NCBI GenBank assembly: GCA_025201705.1
Contig: MU616600.1
Coordinates: 32,330-88,005, forward strand
Length of the DNA stretch: 55,676 bases
Direction: 5' to 3'
Source of the DNA: Dissophora ornata
Taxonomy: Eukaryota > Mortierellomycota > Mortierellomycetes > Mortierellales > Mortierellaceae
The first letter of the stretch is position 1, and each line of letters begins with the position of its first letter. The notes under the pieces were generated by a model. That model saw nothing but the letters and a program-made list of their open reading frames with translations. It did no database searches and was not told the DNA's origin. Below are positions 53,930 to 55,676 of the stretch, in pieces. A program made the position numbers and the translations under genes.

Positions 53930-55676
53930 CTTTAAGGAAATATGGAATTGGGATGAATGACATGAAGGACAAAAGACATTCACATATATATGATAACAAG
54001 GAAGAGAAACGAAATTCACCTACTCTGTTTGTGGGTGGAGAGTGCTGAAGAAGAGAAAAGGGCGAGAGGCTCCTATATATCGAGAGGGAAAGTGGCTTGA
54101 CTTGGAGACAGGAAGCTCAAAGCGGAGGAGAGAAGTCTAGAAGAAATGTGGATGTGAGATTCAGGTGAAAGACAGAAAAGACCGAGGCGAAAGTATATAC
54201 GACAACAAGAGCGACAGAACAGAGGGTTGCTCACATTGCTTGAGAGTGGAGGCTGTGTGATATTGTATACTTTGAGATCTGGTCTTAAGATGCACGCAAT
54301 CAACAGCCTTTAAATGTATTTTTCGACTCACGAACCATGCCTGTCAAACTGCTTGAGCTCAAGAGGATTACGAGGCATTGTTTCAAATCTGGACTACAGA
54401 GACACGAATAAATGGGGTTGCATTGTCAATAAAATTCATAAGCAAGCTCTACATGTACTGACCTCCTTGGCCATGGAGTTGTTACGACGCAAATGTAAGG
54501 CAACTGGCCTAGACTTTCCTGGGGACTAGCCAATTCCCAGTCATTGGAGGTCTAGAGCCTTGGGAGATAGAGGAGACGATGAGCAGGCTGAGAAGCCGGG
54601 AGACGATGGATTAGGCACAGTGTGGTGTGTACCGACTGGAGTGGTCCTTGGTATTGGCTACACGTCTAGATCGAGAACTGGATGAAAGTCTGTTTGGATT
54701 TTAACGGGTCAAGGATATGATAGCGCGGTTTGCATGAAGGAATATCTGCTGTTTTTATGGGCATAACACAGACAATTTTCAGGACCAGGCGGTGGCTGGA
54801 CATACTCAGCAGCATAAGGATGGATTTCACAACCAATGACAAACCACAAATAAAGAGTTCAATCAGGAGAATAAAGTCGAATGCACAGAGATTTCCCAGA
54901 ACATTCGAGGTTCCTTGGAATGGATGGATTGTGGCCAGTGCACGAAATATGCAGCCGTCACCCGGAGATCTGGCCAGTAGCCAAGCACAGCCGGGAGAAC
55001 TATGAAATATGCAGACAAAAATGTGTCTGGATCAGTACTCGGCACACAAGGCAGTTTGCCTGTGCTGAGAGCTCGAATCTCGGACTGGCTCTCACATATG
55101 CACCTGGGTAAGCAGAGCGAAAAGCAGGGCGAGGTGGGTGAAAAATTAGTACTAGTAAAAAACATGGGAAATTAACTGAAAGAAGTTTTAGTTTTAGTAA
55201 AGCGCGTCAGGTCGCGACCAGGAATTTACTTGCTGTAGACCTATGCTGCGCCCACACTTAGTTCGGAGACAAGTGGTACATTACCTGACAACTGAATGTT
55301 GTGTCTACCAATGGGCCTAATTGGCCATATCAGCGCTCAGACACTAATAACATAAGTCCTCAGCAAGGCAATCTAAAGCAGTTGCATATTAACGACGTTC
55401 TATGACTCATATTCACACTGCCGCCGGCCCGTCCCGAATTGTTCAAATGATATTCCGCCTGGGCGGCCACAGCGCTGAATAATTGTCGATCCCAAGGGTA
55501 CGCGCGCAAGGTTAGTTGACCTAGGAGGTTTTTTTAGGTAGGCCCTAGGCGGTATGAAGAATTCGTTAAAAAAAAAGCCTTGTAAAGTCAACTCAAGGCT
55601 CAGGTCCAGTCCAAGCATATTCCATAGCCTAATCCTATTGACTTGCAGTTAAGCGGCCGCTGCGCATTTTGCTGTA
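53930..55676. other. Promoter of defensin-like gene, then nothing recognisable
   Basis: 53930-54300 is probably the promoter and leader of the minus-strand peptide gene, with TATATA motifs and a purine-rich (minus-strand CT-rich) tract. Beyond this, open frames of 70-100 codons on both strands have no family match. I see no RNA gene and no terminal repeat. Confidence 0.5.

Noticed and set aside
1..55676. CRISPR arrays, riboswitches, operons
   Set aside because: The window is eukaryotic; the only regular repeats are microsatellites and an in-gene 12-bp array without spacers.

Overview
The window looks like nuclear DNA of an early-diverging fungus, most likely a Mortierellomycotina/Mucoromycota genome. 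Evidence: spliceosomal introns of about 45-400 nt with GT-AG (and two probable GC-AG) ends; fungus-type genes (Zn2Cys6 factor, Mak21/Noc1, ATP synthase subunit d, Vms1, a GPI-anchored secreted protein); Crinkler (CRN) sequences and 28-residue RNI-type leucine-rich repeats, both plentiful in that group. The clade is an inference. No tRNA, rRNA or CRISPR was seen. One assembly gap (Ns) lies at 32186-32885.

Left block, about 1-17.55 kb, is accessory DNA. It holds two broken copies (- strand) of one multi-exon gene family with a possible PD-(D/E)XK-like C-terminal domain. Each copy is cut by a solo LTR with a perfect 5-bp target duplication (GTCCG at 3303-3664; TGAGC at 9625-9885). It also holds three Crinkler relics (5981-6975, 10560-10851, 14433-17548), two 184/185-bp MITEs with CAGTCAACTCCCG-type ends and TA duplications, an LRR remnant, a segmental duplication, and a pair of intact 92-residue secreted six-cysteine protein genes carried by that duplication. 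Nearly all long genes here are damaged, while the two small secreted genes are intact.

Core block, about 17.9-48.6 kb, is dense and housekeeping-like with clean, phase-consistent splicing: F-box/WD40 protein (+), prephenate dehydratase (-), GATA factor (+), acidic protein (+), Q/N-rich protein (+), MAK21/NOC1 (-), ATP synthase subunit d (+), C2-domain protein with an Asn-rich tail (-), GPI-anchored protein (+), R-SNARE (-), Zn2Cys6 transcription factor (+) and VMS1 (-). Convergent pairs (F-box/PDT, ATP7/C2, GPI/R-SNARE, Zn2Cys6/VMS1) are only 61-278 bp apart. Divergent pairs share promoter regions, often with CT/GA microsatellites.

Right block, about 48.6-55.7 kb, is gene-poor. Its one well-supported gene is a 79-residue secreted peptide with a CS-alpha-beta (defensin-type) cysteine pattern at 53690-53929 (-).

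The genes do not form one pathway. The main story is the contrast between a decaying effector/nuclease/transposon neighbourhood and intact small secreted cysteine-rich genes beside an ordinary conserved gene cluster.
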